Source: an uncultured Lachnospiraceae bacterium (GTDB lineage Bacteria; Bacillota; Clostridia; Lachnospirales; Lachnospiraceae). From it: DNA of 29,158 nucleotides. The DNA is taken from positions 1-29,158 of the forward strand of contig URDN01000033.1 in NCBI GenBank assembly GCA_900546495.1. Reading direction: 5' to 3'. Positions 7,458 through 16,241 of this stretch are shown here, piece by piece. Both the position numbers and the translations under genes were made by a program. Each line of letters starts with the position of its first letter. The first letter of the stretch is position 1. Below the pieces are notes generated by a model, which worked only from the letters and a program-made list of their open reading frames with translations, had not been told where the DNA came from and searched no databases.

Positions 7458-9206
7458 TTAATGTGCAAACTGACTATTATACAAATTATAATAGAATCCT
7501 TTCTGCTCCAGCAGTTCCTCATGATTTCCCTGCTCAATGATCGTACCATCTTTCATAACCAGAATCCGATCTGCATTCTGAATCGTAGAAAGTCGATGTG
7601 CTACAATAAAACTGGTACGCCCTTTCATCAGTTTAGCAAATGCATCCTGAATCTTGATTTCCGTTCTGGTATCGATGGAAGATGTCGCCTCGTCAAGGAT
7701 CAGCATCGGCGGCTGACAAAGCATAACACGCGCAATGGAGATCAGCTGCTTCTGTCCCTGAGACAGACTTCCGCCATCTTCCCCGATCACGGTATCATAT
7801 CCATTGGACAGACGTTTGATAAATCCATGTGCATGGCAGGCCTTTGCCGCTGCGATCATTTCTTCCTCTGTCGCATCCGGTCTTCCCATACAAATATTTT
7901 CACGGATCGTCCCTGCTTTTAACCAAGTATCCTGTAATACCATACCATAATTCAGTCTCAGACTGTCTCTTGTCACATGACGGATATCCTGGTCTTCCAC
8001 ACAGACAGCTCCGGCATTGACATCATAAAACCTCATCAACAAGTTGATCAACGTTGTCTTTCCACATCCGGTCGGACCAACGATTGCGATAGTCTCCCCC
8101 GGTTTTACATCCAGATTCAGATGTTCGATCAGTTTCTGTTCCGGCAAATAAGAAAAATCAACATCCTTCAGTGTTACTTTACCCTCTACCTGTTCCAAGA
8201 TAACAGCATCAGCATCATCCGGGATCTCCATATCTTCTTCAATTAATTCAAAAATACGTGCTGCACAGGCAAGCGCGTTCTGTAACTCTGTAATAACACC
8301 CGAAATCTCATTAAATGGTTTTGTATACTGGTTTGCATAACTTAAGAAGCAGGACAGTCCACCAACAGAAATGCCACCTGAGATAACACTCAAGGCTCCA
8401 GTCAGTGCAACACCGGCATACACCAGACTGTTTACAAATCTGGTACACGGATTTGTCAGAGATGAGAAAAATGTCGCGCGCAGAGAACAGCTCTGTAACC
8501 GATCATTGATCTCATCAAACTGCTCCAACGCTTCATCCTCATGTGAAAATGCCTGTACAATCTTCTGATTTCCTACCATCTCATCGATCAAAGCCGTCTG
8601 TTCTGCTCTGGTTTCTGACTGCAGACGGAACATGTCATACGTCCGTTTTGCAATAAATCGTGCCACAAACAGGGAGATTGGTGTCAATCCGACAACCACC
8701 AGTGTGATTCCCGGATGAATCGTCAGCATAAAGATCAAGGTTCCGATAATCGTAACAACACCGGTAAACAACTGGGTAAATCCCATCAGAAGTCCATCGG
8801 CAAACTGATCCACATCAGCAATAACACGGCTGACAATCTCACCATAAGAATGTTCATCCAGATATTTTAACGGAAGTTTCTGAATCCGTGTAAATGCCTG
8901 ATTTCGCACATCACGCACCACCTGATACGTTACTTTGTTATTAATCGTATTCATCAACCACTGTAAAATAGCAGTCGCGGCTGCCAGAATTCCAATTTCA
9001 ATTAATAGTTTTAAAATATTGTCAAAATCAACATTTTTCCAGTCAACAATAAAATCGATGGCACGTCCTACCAGAATCGGGATATATAAAGTCAGTACCA
9101 CAGTTACTGCCGCCAGCACGATGGAAGCCAGCATCCAGAAGCGATAAGTTCCGATATACTGAAGCACTTTTTTTAACGTTTTCATCTGTGATCTGGATTT
9201 ACTCAC
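7458..9206 (-). CDS. ABC exporter half, catalytic subunit (BmrD/TM288-like)
   Basis: 582 residues: six-helix transmembrane domain (about 20-310), then a nucleotide-binding domain. Walker A is GPTGCGKTT, and Walker B with its catalytic Glu is MLILDEATSSID. The signature is LSQGQ instead of LSGGQ, and the H-loop His is present (VAHRLST). The altered signature with an intact Walker B is the pattern of the consensus-site partner in heterodimeric multidrug exporters. GTG start at 9206, 8 bp after AGGAGG. It follows the partner subunit with a 119-bp gap and should dimerise with it. Substrates are likely drugs or lipophilic compounds; no C39 peptidase domain is present, so a peptide-processing role is not supported. 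Confidence 0.93.
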   Translation of the reverse strand: MSKSRSQMKTLKKVLQYIGTYRFWMLASIVLAAVTVVLTLYIPILVGRAIDFIVDWKNVDFDNILKLLIEIGILAAATAILQWLMNTINNKVTYQVVRDVRNQAFTRIQKLPLKYLDEHSYGEIVSRVIADVDQFADGLLMGFTQLFTGVVTIIGTLIFMLTIHPGITLVVVGLTPISLFVARFIAKRTYDMFRLQSETRAEQTALIDEMVGNQKIVQAFSHEDEALEQFDEINDRLQSCSLRATFFSSLTNPCTRFVNSLVYAGVALTGALSVISGGISVGGLSCFLSYANQYTKPFNEISGVITELQNALACAARIFELIEEDMEIPDDADAVILEQVEGKVTLKDVDFSYLPEQKLIEHLNLDVKPGETIAIVGPTGCGKTTLINLLMRFYDVNAGAVCVEDQDIRHVTRDSLRLNYGMVLQDTWLKAGTIRENICMGRPDATEEEMIAAAKACHAHGFIKRLSNGYDTVIGEDGGSLSQGQKQLISIARVMLCQPPMLILDEATSSIDTRTEIKIQDAFAKLMKGRTSFIVAHRLSTIQNADRILVMKDGTIIEQGNHEELLEQKGFYYNLYNSQFAH

Positions 9207-9261
9207 AAGTGATTCCTCCTTTTTCTATTGTTTGCAATTTACTATGCTTTCCTGCTCACAG

Positions 9262-9333
9262 GTAAATAAGCGTTTTTCGATAAGATACTTACATCTTTTC
9301 AGGATAAATGCATTCCCTCAGACGCTTATTTAC
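9262..9333. repeat. Intercistronic inverted repeat between the exporter halves
   Basis: Twelve-base arms GTAAATAAGCGT (9262-9273) and ACGCTTATTTAC (9322-9333) are perfect reverse complements. The right arm contains the stop codon of the upstream gene. A smaller AAGAT ... ATCTT hairpin lies inside. In the transcript this gives a branched structure in the gap, which could set the ratio of the two subunits. No T-run follows, so it is not a standard terminator. Confidence 0.5.
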
Positions 9334-11131
9334 TTTTCTTGTACTGAGATTCATAAATCTCACGATATACTTCACAGGAATTCATCAGTTCCTCATGCGT
9401 TCCAAGTCCGACCACATTGCCATCATCCAATACCACAATCTGATCTGCATACTGGATTGCCGAAGTTCTCTGTGAAACAATAAATAACGTCGGCTTGTTC
9501 TCCATCGCTCCGATTGCCATGCGAAGTGCCGCATCTGTCGCAAAATCTAGTGCCGAAGAACTGTCATCCAAGATCAGAATTTCCGGTTTTTTCACCAGTG
9601 CACGTGCAATGGTCAGACGCTGTCTCTGACCACCGGAAAAATTCTTTCCTCCCTGCTCTACTTCTGTATCCAGTCCATCTTCTTTCTTTAAAACAACTTC
9701 TTTCGCCTGCGCGATCTCTAACGCCTCAAAAATTTCTTCTTCTGTTGCATCCGGTTTGCCCCACTGCATATTAGAACGAATCGTGCCTGCAAACAACACT
9801 GATTTCTGTGGAACAACACCGATCCGCTCGCGCAGATCCTCCAGTCCGTATTCCCGGACATCTTTTCCATCCACATAAACCGCACCGGAACTGCAATCAT
9901 AAAAACGCGGGATCAGATTGACCATAGAAGATTTACCGGAACCGGTTCCTCCGATGATTCCGACGGTCTGTCCCTTTTTTACCTTCAGATCAATGCCGCT
10001 GATTGCCTCTCTCGCTGCCTGTGGATAACAGATTCCCGCATGATCAAATACAACGCTATATTGCGACGTATTTCCCGCACTATTCTTCTTATAAGGATTT
10101 TTTTCCCGCATTTCCTTCACATTATCAGATACGTTTCTTTCTACGGTCTCACCAGATTTCTTACTATCTGCATTGCCATCTGTAATAGAAGCTTCTACCT
10201 CTAACACAGACTGAATTCTGTTTCCACATGCTACTGATTTTGTGATATTAATGATCAGGTTTGCCAGTTTGATCAGCTCTGTCAGAATCTGAGACATATA
10301 ATTATACAGCGCAACGACTGCACCCTGTGTAATGATTCCCAGATCTACACGGATCGCACCAACCCAGATCAGCACAATAATCGCCACATTGATAATGACA
10401 TAGGTGAGCGGATTTAACAGTGCGGAAATTCTTCCTACAAACTTCTGTGTATCCGTCAGAACCTGATTCTGTTTCTGAAATCCGGATTCTTCTTCCTTCT
10501 CTTTGCAGAACGCACGAAGAACACGGACACCCGTTAGATTTTCCCTGGTCAGCCCAAGTACTTTATCCAGACGGTTCTGTACCTTTCGATAAAGCGGGAT
10601 GCATGCCAGCATAATACCAAATACAACCACTGCCAGTGCAGGGATTCCCACCGCAAATACCAGTGCTGCCTTCACATCAATGGTAAATGCCATGATCATC
10701 GCTCCGATAACAACAAACGGTGAACGCAGTAACAGGCGCAGCGTCAGATTGACTCCGTTCTGCACCTGATTCATATCACTGGTCATTCTTGTGATCAGTG
10801 TCGATGTTCCCTGTGTATCCAGTTCCGCATAAGAAAGCTTCTGAATATGTGCAAAAAGGACATGACGTATTTTTGTCACAAAACCAACTGCCGCTTTTGC
10901 CGCAAAATACTGGGCAGTGATGGAAAACGCCAGTCCGATTACTCCAAGTAGCACAAGAACGAAGCACATCCTTACGACGTAGCTTCGATCCTGATTGCCA
11001 ATACCTGTATCAATAATTGCTGCAACTACCAGAGGCACAAACAATTCCAGTGTTGCCTCCAGCAGTTTAAATAATGGCCCTAACACAGACTCTTTCCTGT
11101 AATCTTTTAAATAACACAATAATTTTTTCAT
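9326..11131 (-). CDS. ABC exporter half, degenerate-site subunit (BmrC/TM287-like)
   Basis: 601 residues: six-helix exporter transmembrane domain, then a nucleotide-binding domain. Walker A is GGTGSGKSS and the signature FSGGQRQR. Walker B reads ILILDDSSSALD, with Asp in place of the catalytic Glu, and the H-loop His is replaced by Gln (IVSQRTS). Both changes mark the non-hydrolysing subunit of a heterodimeric exporter and match the LSQGQ partner encoded next. A polar Lys/Ser/Asn/Glu-rich linker (about 325-365) joins the two domains and adds about 20 residues. The start is awkward. This ATG lies 16 bp after GGAGG, while another ATG 13 bp upstream, out of frame, lies only 3 bp after it. A 55-bp gap from the deacetylase gene suggests one operon. 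Confidence 0.92.
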   Translation of the reverse strand: MKKLLCYLKDYRKESVLGPLFKLLEATLELFVPLVVAAIIDTGIGNQDRSYVVRMCFVLVLLGVIGLAFSITAQYFAAKAAVGFVTKIRHVLFAHIQKLSYAELDTQGTSTLITRMTSDMNQVQNGVNLTLRLLLRSPFVVIGAMIMAFTIDVKAALVFAVGIPALAVVVFGIMLACIPLYRKVQNRLDKVLGLTRENLTGVRVLRAFCKEKEEESGFQKQNQVLTDTQKFVGRISALLNPLTYVIINVAIIVLIWVGAIRVDLGIITQGAVVALYNYMSQILTELIKLANLIINITKSVACGNRIQSVLEVEASITDGNADSKKSGETVERNVSDNVKEMREKNPYKKNSAGNTSQYSVVFDHAGICYPQAAREAISGIDLKVKKGQTVGIIGGTGSGKSSMVNLIPRFYDCSSGAVYVDGKDVREYGLEDLRERIGVVPQKSVLFAGTIRSNMQWGKPDATEEEIFEALEIAQAKEVVLKKEDGLDTEVEQGGKNFSGGQRQRLTIARALVKKPEILILDDSSSALDFATDAALRMAIGAMENKPTLFIVSQRTSAIQYADQIVVLDDGNVVGLGTHEELMNSCEVYREIYESQYKKSK

Positions 11132-11186
11132 TACTTTTTTTCATTTTCCTCCGGTAAGTCTGATTTTTCAATCATCCCGCAAAACA

Positions 11187-12665
11187 TCAGTTATTAATTC
11201 CATGATGTACCGGTATTGTATCTTTTGAAATCGGATAGAAAGAATATCCATTATTTTTTCCGTATGTGATAATGCTCTGCAAAGCATCCGCGGATGTCTG
11301 CTTTGCAGACGTATCATGCATAAGTACGACATTATTTCGTCCATGCTTAAATCCACCTGTTACATTTCCGATGATCAGATTTACCGGACGGTTATTTCCC
11401 TCTGCATCGCCAGAAGAAACATTCCAATCCATATACATCAGACCATCGTCCGTCACGCGCTGTGCCAACTGTGTCATAACGCCCTGACAATATTTCTCGC
11501 TGACGGTATTCGAGCTTCCGCCCGGAAAACGAATAGCAAATGCATCATATCCCGTATCCTCTTTCAATTTATTTTTCAACTTATTGATATTTTCCATAAA
11601 TGCATCCACGGATGTATAAATCTCAGAATACTCATGGGAATATCCATGTATTCCAATCGTATGTCCTTCATCGATCATTCGCTTGATAATCGGCAGCTTA
11701 TCTTCATCATAATCACAGATAAAAAATGTCGCTTTGATTCCATTTGTTTTCAGCGTATCCAGGATACGGACTGTGACATCAGAACTTGGTCCATCATCAA
11801 AAGTCAGATAAATTGCATCCCCTGTGTTTGCTTCTACCTTTTCCACCGTCACATTCCTAGTTGCCTGTGCGGTATTTCCACTGGAATCGGTCACTGTATA
11901 AGTAATCGTATATGTTCCAGAACGGTAAATATCCACATATCCGTCTTTTGTTACATTCGCAGTCAGATCACCATCACGGTCATCCACTGCGGTCACGCCC
12001 GCATCTTCATATTTTTCCTGCTCTTTGATGGTGATATCTGCATCTCCGTTCAAGGTAATCTGTGGTGCTTCGGTATCCTGCAGACACACTTCCCGTTCCG
12101 CAGTAGATTCATTATCATGACTGTCTTTCACCGTATAGATCACTTTCCATGTATAATCGTTAACCTGCTCCATCTTAGTATTAATATTAGAAGATACGTC
12201 TCCATCACTGGCATCCACAGCAGTTGCTCCCGGCTCCTGATATTCATCAATGGAAGATGGAACCACGACCTTTGCATCTCCGTTCAATGTAATAACCGGG
12301 CCAGTATGGTCAACCACATTTACAATACGTCTCTTGCTCACTTTGCGCTTTTTATATTTTACCTTATATTCAATCTCGTACTGACCAAGTTTTGATGTAT
12401 CGACACTGCCACTTGTCTCGATCAGATTGCTGATATCTTCATCTTTTACCGTCGCTTTCACACCCGGCTCTGTAAATTCTGTGCCACACTCTGCATCTAT
12501 CTCGGCTCCACCGGTCAACGTAATAATCGGACTTCCACCAACTACCGGACTGATCGCCAGAATAAACAGACAAATTCCAACCAGTGCAATCACACCGGCA
12601 GTCATCAGTCTGCGATCCTTTTCATTATCGAATATTGTATTCCAAATTTCCCTTAGTTTCTTCAT
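11187..12665 (-). CDS. Membrane-anchored polysaccharide deacetylase with three DUF5011-type Ig-like domains
   Basis: 492 residues from ATG 12665, which sits 8 bp after AAGGA; the TTG two codons upstream is only 3 bp from it. An N-terminal cytoplasmic stretch and one membrane helix (about 20-40) are followed by three bacterial Ig-like DUF5011 repeats (about 45-275), each with the PxITLxGxA opening and a DxxDGD or related turn. The C-terminal NodB domain shows TFDDGP, HGYSH, RFPGG, DWN and LMHD, so all five catalytic motifs are present. Family enzymes remove N- or O-acetyl groups from peptidoglycan or other wall polymers, often conferring lysozyme resistance. The true substrate is not shown. 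It leads the likely operon with the heterodimeric exporter. Confidence 0.92.
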   Translation of the reverse strand: MKKLREIWNTIFDNEKDRRLMTAGVIALVGICLFILAISPVVGGSPIITLTGGAEIDAECGTEFTEPGVKATVKDEDISNLIETSGSVDTSKLGQYEIEYKVKYKKRKVSKRRIVNVVDHTGPVITLNGDAKVVVPSSIDEYQEPGATAVDASDGDVSSNINTKMEQVNDYTWKVIYTVKDSHDNESTAEREVCLQDTEAPQITLNGDADITIKEQEKYEDAGVTAVDDRDGDLTANVTKDGYVDIYRSGTYTITYTVTDSSGNTAQATRNVTVEKVEANTGDAIYLTFDDGPSSDVTVRILDTLKTNGIKATFFICDYDEDKLPIIKRMIDEGHTIGIHGYSHEYSEIYTSVDAFMENINKLKNKLKEDTGYDAFAIRFPGGSSNTVSEKYCQGVMTQLAQRVTDDGLMYMDWNVSSGDAEGNNRPVNLIIGNVTGGFKHGRNNVVLMHDTSAKQTSADALQSIITYGKNNGYSFYPISKDTIPVHHGINN

Positions 12666-12730
12666 CTTCAACGTCCTTTAATCTCTCATTTTATCTATAT
12701 GCATCAACCGGGCTCCCATGCCCGCAACCT

Positions 12731-12739
12731 ATCATAGCA
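12731..12739 (-). promoter_or_regulatory. Extended -10 promoter of the deacetylase gene
   Basis: The minus strand reads TGC TATGAT, an extended -10 element, about 65 bp upstream of the ATG at 12665. No good -35 box is at 17 bp, as expected for extended -10 promoters. A short G/C hairpin (CGGGC / GCCCG, about 12712-12726) lies near the predicted start site. No clear terminator for the preceding gene was found in the rest of the 12672-12888 gap. Confidence 0.4.
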
Positions 12740-12888
12740 CACTTCCATCAAAAAAACCTTTAAATTTATGTTAAGATTTGCTGTCAATTTCCGTAATTCA
12801 TACATATTTTTTCCAGATAAGCGACTCGTCTCCCCTTCTTTCTTCTTTTACACAGATTTTACTTTTGCATCTATGTCCGTATATACTT

Positions 12889-14232
12889 TTAATTTGTAAA
12901 ATTCATATACTGCTCTCCACTCTGAACAAACTCATCCACCGTAATTGCTTTTCCAAGCAGTTTCTTGATCAGATTTCGCCAGTTATCACCGTCTTCCTTG
13001 TCCATAACTGCATACCAAAGCGGTGTATACACGCTGGATTCATCAATCATCTGATGAAACTGCTTGACTGCCAGCGAACTGTCCTCCGGCACCGTCAAAC
13101 CACTCTGCTGAATCATATCCAGATAATCATACTGCTCCACATTTCGCTGATTCACTCGTTTTGCAAACTCCAGACAAAGTCCTGCCGCCTCATCCTGATA
13201 TTCAGAGTTCGAACTGATACAAAGCCCCGGTGTCAGCGTGTGATTGATATCAACCATATATCTTCCATCGTCATCACTTCGTTGTGTGTATCCCGGAAAC
13301 TGCTCCACAGAAATCGCATCGCTGCCCATCTCATCCATCAAATGGAATACAATCGTAGACTGATGTGGAAAAAGTACTGCCTGCCCTTCTGCAAAATTCT
13401 GAACCGCTTCCACCTCTCCGGTCTCCAGAAACTTCTCCGGGAAAGCACCCATATCTACAAGCTGCAGCAGTTTCTGTGCCGCATCTGCAAACACAGGATC
13501 TGAAAAATCTATCGTTCCATTGGCAAGCTGCGTCTGCGCATAGGGATTCTCACAGTTGACCAGCACGGTATACAGAAGTTCTGCCAACCACAGGTCCTTG
13601 TCTCCAAGCTCCAGTGCAGCGTAAGACGTTCCATGCTCCTGATTATAAGTATTAACCTGCTCCACCATTGCCAGAAGTTCTTCCCATGTCTGCGGCATCG
13701 TCAGTCCCATCTCTTTTATCAGATTCTGATTGCAATAAGTAACCGCATATGCCTCTACCAGACACGGGATAATATAATTATGCCCATCTTTATACGGCTG
13801 CACATAGGAATCTTTAAACTGATAATCTGCTTTTTCCAGATACTGTTCTACCGGGACACAGGCATTAGCATCAAACAGAAAATTCGGATAATTACCGCCC
13901 CAGACAACAAAAACATCTGGCAGTTCATCACAAACCAGCGCAATTTTTAACTTATCCTTGATCTGCTCTGTGGAATAGGTCTTCAGTTCAATGTCATAGC
14001 CGAAATCAGCTTCCAGCTCCTGCCACAAATCCACATAATACGTTCCCGGTGTATTTTCATCAAAAAATGCCCATACCGACAGCTTGATTTTTTCATCCGT
14101 ATCCGGCATCTCCAATTCTGTTTTCTTATTCAAAAACGGCAGCGAACTGCCCTTGCACCCGCAAAAGATCAGCCCCATGCACAACACAGCTGACAAAAAC
14201 ACACATTTTATTCTCCGACTGTATTTTCTCAT
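12889..14232 (-). CDS. Family-1 ABC transporter solute-binding lipoprotein (orphan)
   Basis: 447 residues from ATG 14232, preceded by GAGGAG at short spacing. A longer frame from GTG 14283 lacks a usable ribosome site and would bury the signal peptide behind 17 charged residues. The signal peptide ends in FCGC, an atypical lipobox. The mature part has the extracellular solute-binding family 1 pattern: KLSVWAFFDENTPG, then LPDVFVVWGG and a late MPQTWEELLAMVEQVN. Such proteins bind oligosaccharides for CUT1 importers, but no permease genes flank it. It is in the region of a YesM/YesN pair, a family that often controls carbohydrate uptake. The ligand is unknown. Confidence 0.87.
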   Translation of the reverse strand: MRKYSRRIKCVFLSAVLCMGLIFCGCKGSSLPFLNKKTELEMPDTDEKIKLSVWAFFDENTPGTYYVDLWQELEADFGYDIELKTYSTEQIKDKLKIALVCDELPDVFVVWGGNYPNFLFDANACVPVEQYLEKADYQFKDSYVQPYKDGHNYIIPCLVEAYAVTYCNQNLIKEMGLTMPQTWEELLAMVEQVNTYNQEHGTSYAALELGDKDLWLAELLYTVLVNCENPYAQTQLANGTIDFSDPVFADAAQKLLQLVDMGAFPEKFLETGEVEAVQNFAEGQAVLFPHQSTIVFHLMDEMGSDAISVEQFPGYTQRSDDDGRYMVDINHTLTPGLCISSNSEYQDEAAGLCLEFAKRVNQRNVEQYDYLDMIQQSGLTVPEDSSLAVKQFHQMIDESSVYTPLWYAVMDKEDGDNWRNLIKKLLGKAITVDEFVQSGEQYMNFTN

Positions 14233-14320
14233 TCTCTCCTCTGCTTTCTTCCGATAATATTTCTTTTTCCATCCATGTTCCACCCTTGCTCAAGAATGCT
14301 ACTAACCGATTTGATATAAA

Positions 14321-14330
14321 AGCTGCAGCT
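14321..14330. promoter_or_regulatory. 10-bp palindrome in the upstream region of the family-1 binding protein
   Basis: AGCTGCAGCT is a perfect palindrome about 90 bp upstream of the start at 14232. On the minus strand it lies between a possible -35 (TTGAGA) and -10 (TTATAT), so a bound regulator could block transcription. The promoter call is weak. Nothing else stands out in 14284-14430. Confidence 0.25.
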
Positions 14331-14430
14331 GTGCAAGTCTCAATCACAACTGTGCGGAACAATGCTATCTTTCATAATGCCACAGGGAGCCATTTCATGC
14401 AAGCACAATAACGTTGCTGAACAAAAAAAG

Positions 14431-14467
14431 AAAAAACGCCGATGGAACAAAATCCACACGACGTTTT
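14431..14467 (-). terminator. Intrinsic terminator of the OFA transporter gene
   Basis: On the minus strand AAAACGTCG pairs with CGGCGTTTT (one G-T pair), followed inward by a TGGA/TCCA stem, a loop of about six bases, and six T after the hairpin. It lies about 75 bp after the transporter stop at 14541. Confidence 0.75.
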
Positions 14468-14540
14468 CTCCTTTTCTTAACTTTTTATCGAAACTTCTGC
14501 TTCACAGATTGAACATTTCAATATAATACCCTATATTAAA

Positions 14541-15860
14541 TTATTTTGCTTTTGCAGCTTCTCCAGCCTGCCAATCTTTATTGTATTTGTGATCTTTTAC
14601 GAAGAATACGATCAGTAATACGTTGATGATTGCAAGGCATGCATCGATGATATAAGCGTAACGTACGTTACCGCCTGTCATATTCATAACGAAACCGTTG
14701 ATAGCGAATGTCATAGCTGTAATGATACCCTGAATTGGGAACAGTACAGAGTTAACTTTGTCATATCCCTGACGTCCGAATACAGATGCCGGAAGAGATG
14801 TTGTAAAGTTTGCGGAACCACCGATACCAATACCGATCATAATGATGGAAATCCAGAAACCGGCTTTTGTATTTGTAAAGTTACATAATAATGCACATGC
14901 ATACCAGATACCAAAGAAGATCATAGCTTTCTTTGTACCGATTTTCTGATCAAGCACACCGATCAAGAAAGATCCTACAACACCGATTACTGCACAAACA
15001 GACATGATAGATACAGCTGTTACAGTTGCAGTTGCCTCATTTGCACCGAAAGATACAAGTAAGGAAGTAGAACGACCTACCATCTGAGACATAGTACCTA
15101 CAGAACAAATCTGGAATACACCAGTTACAATAGCTACGAACCAGATCTGGTCACATTTTAACAGTTTACCTGTTGTCCAGCCACCATCGTCTGCTGCGTC
15201 TGTATCATACTCTGCTTCGTATACTTCTTTGGAAACGTTATCCGGGTACATATTTCTCTCAAATGGAGTGTTACGTACGAAGATAAGTCCAACGACACCA
15301 AGAATGATAACCGCGATAGAGATTGGAAGACCTGCTTTATGTACGCCTAATTTACCTACTAAGAATACGATCAACGGAACGAATGCTGCTGTAGCAAGGT
15401 TGTGTCCCATTGTTGTATATCCCATAACAATACCTTTTTTCTTCGGGAACCAGTTAGCAACCAGTACGCCACCGCAAAGGTAACCAGCGGACATGATTGT
15501 ACCACATGTGATAGCCATCATGATTGTGTAAACTACTGTGTTCGGAGCATTTAAAACGCCCATGTAAGTGATACCGGCGATGATACAGTTGATACCTGAC
15601 ATCATACGTGCACCAATCTTACGGTTAACAACACCAACGATCAAGAAGATGATGACACCAAGAACACCTGCGATTGCATTACAGTTAGAAATGTTACCTG
15701 CTGTTGTTCCCATTGCCTCAGCAATGTTTCCAGCAATGTTGTTACTACCATCATTGATCATTCCTACATAGAACCAGAACATCAATAACATGTAGATGAT
15801 GTGGAACCAGCCTGCGCCACCGAAAGCGACTACTGAATCCTTGTTGGATTTTTTGTTCAT
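14541..15860 (-). CDS. OFA-family MFS transporter (oxalate/formate antiporter-like)
   Basis: 439 residues with about 12 hydrophobic segments split by a charged central loop (about 205-235) after the sixth. The stretch NWFPKKKG followed by GYTTMG is the OFA-family hallmark between helices 4 and 5. Characterised members exchange carboxylates such as oxalate for formate; many Firmicute members are of unknown substrate, so a monocarboxylate is only a guess. ATG at 15860 follows GGGAGG and AAGGAAA. The gene is alone between a terminator at 14431-14467 and the divergent kinase gene. The region between it and the kinase holds several inverted repeats, which suggests regulated expression. Confidence 0.86.
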   Translation of the reverse strand: MNKKSNKDSVVAFGGAGWFHIIYMLLMFWFYVGMINDGSNNIAGNIAEAMGTTAGNISNCNAIAGVLGVIIFLIVGVVNRKIGARMMSGINCIIAGITYMGVLNAPNTVVYTIMMAITCGTIMSAGYLCGGVLVANWFPKKKGIVMGYTTMGHNLATAAFVPLIVFLVGKLGVHKAGLPISIAVIILGVVGLIFVRNTPFERNMYPDNVSKEVYEAEYDTDAADDGGWTTGKLLKCDQIWFVAIVTGVFQICSVGTMSQMVGRSTSLLVSFGANEATATVTAVSIMSVCAVIGVVGSFLIGVLDQKIGTKKAMIFFGIWYACALLCNFTNTKAGFWISIIMIGIGIGGSANFTTSLPASVFGRQGYDKVNSVLFPIQGIITAMTFAINGFVMNMTGGNVRYAYIIDACLAIINVLLIVFFVKDHKYNKDWQAGEAAKAK

Positions 15861-15901
15861 TTTCCTTGTCCTCCCAATATAAATACTTAAAACCCTTTGC
15901 C

Positions 15902-15945
15902 CTTGTGATTACTCACAAGCACTTTTTCAAACCTCATTCATTATA
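15902..15945 (-). promoter_or_regulatory. OFA transporter promoter -10 and leader hairpin
   Basis: The minus strand has a perfect -10 box TATAAT (15945-15940), preceded by TTTTTG, with no convincing -35. About 20 bp downstream lies the inverted repeat CTTGTGA / TCACAAG (15902-15919, four-base loop), which may be a leader hairpin or an operator at the start site. The start codon is about 75 bp from the -10 box. Confidence 0.45.
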
Positions 15946-15987
15946 CAAAAATATGTCCATAAAAATATAAAGGAAATTTCGTTTTTT

Positions 15988-16081
15988 ATTGACTATTTTC
16001 GGGCATTCAAGTAACTATTTTATGTGTTTTGTGATAGTGCACAAAACGATTGTTTGCTTTTTGTCAATAACTACCCGAAAA
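15988..16081. promoter_or_regulatory. Inverted-repeat cluster between OFA transporter and histidine kinase
   Basis: Three nested perfect inverted repeats occur in one 94-bp block: ATTGAC (15988-15993) with GTCAAT (16063-16068); TTTTCGGG (15996-16003) with CCCGAAAA (16074-16081); and GTTTTGTG (16026-16033) with CACAAAAC (16040-16047), six bases apart. They lie upstream of both divergent genes and resemble operator sites for dimeric regulators. The YesN-type regulator encoded nearby is one candidate binder. Confidence 0.5.
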
Positions 16082-16090
16082 CTTTTTTTC

Positions 16091-16119
16091 TTTTCCTGTG
16101 TACGGTTTTCTGATAGAAT
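16091..16119 (+). promoter_or_regulatory. Likely promoter of the histidine kinase gene
   Basis: Extended -10 TGA TAGAAT (-10 hexamer 16114-16119) with a poor -35, TTTTCC (16091-16096), at 17 bp. The leader of about 115 nt to the ATG at 16242 is AT-rich and shows no clear structure apart from the AAGGAG ribosome site. Confidence 0.4.
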
Positions 16120-16241
16120 AAATGGGATGAAACAGACAAATTTTATTTTCTTTTCATATTTATTTTATTTATATTTTCGATAATGAAATTAATTTTCAGC
16201 GATTGTTTATTTTTTATCAGAAGTTAAGGAGTTAAATTTCC

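Noticed and set aside
7458..11131. ABC exporter pair as the transporter for the Nif11-like peptide
   Set aside because: Neither half has a C39 peptidase domain, and the genes are over 8 kb away behind unrelated genes.
11316..12395. Long open frame on the plus strand (359 codons)
   Set aside because: It is antisense to the deacetylase, whose five catalytic motifs and Ig repeats are intact. The translation is rich in Cys, His and Ile with no recognisable domain or ribosome site.
12778..13503. Plus-strand open frame of 241 codons
   Set aside because: It is antisense to the family-1 binding protein and has no family features.
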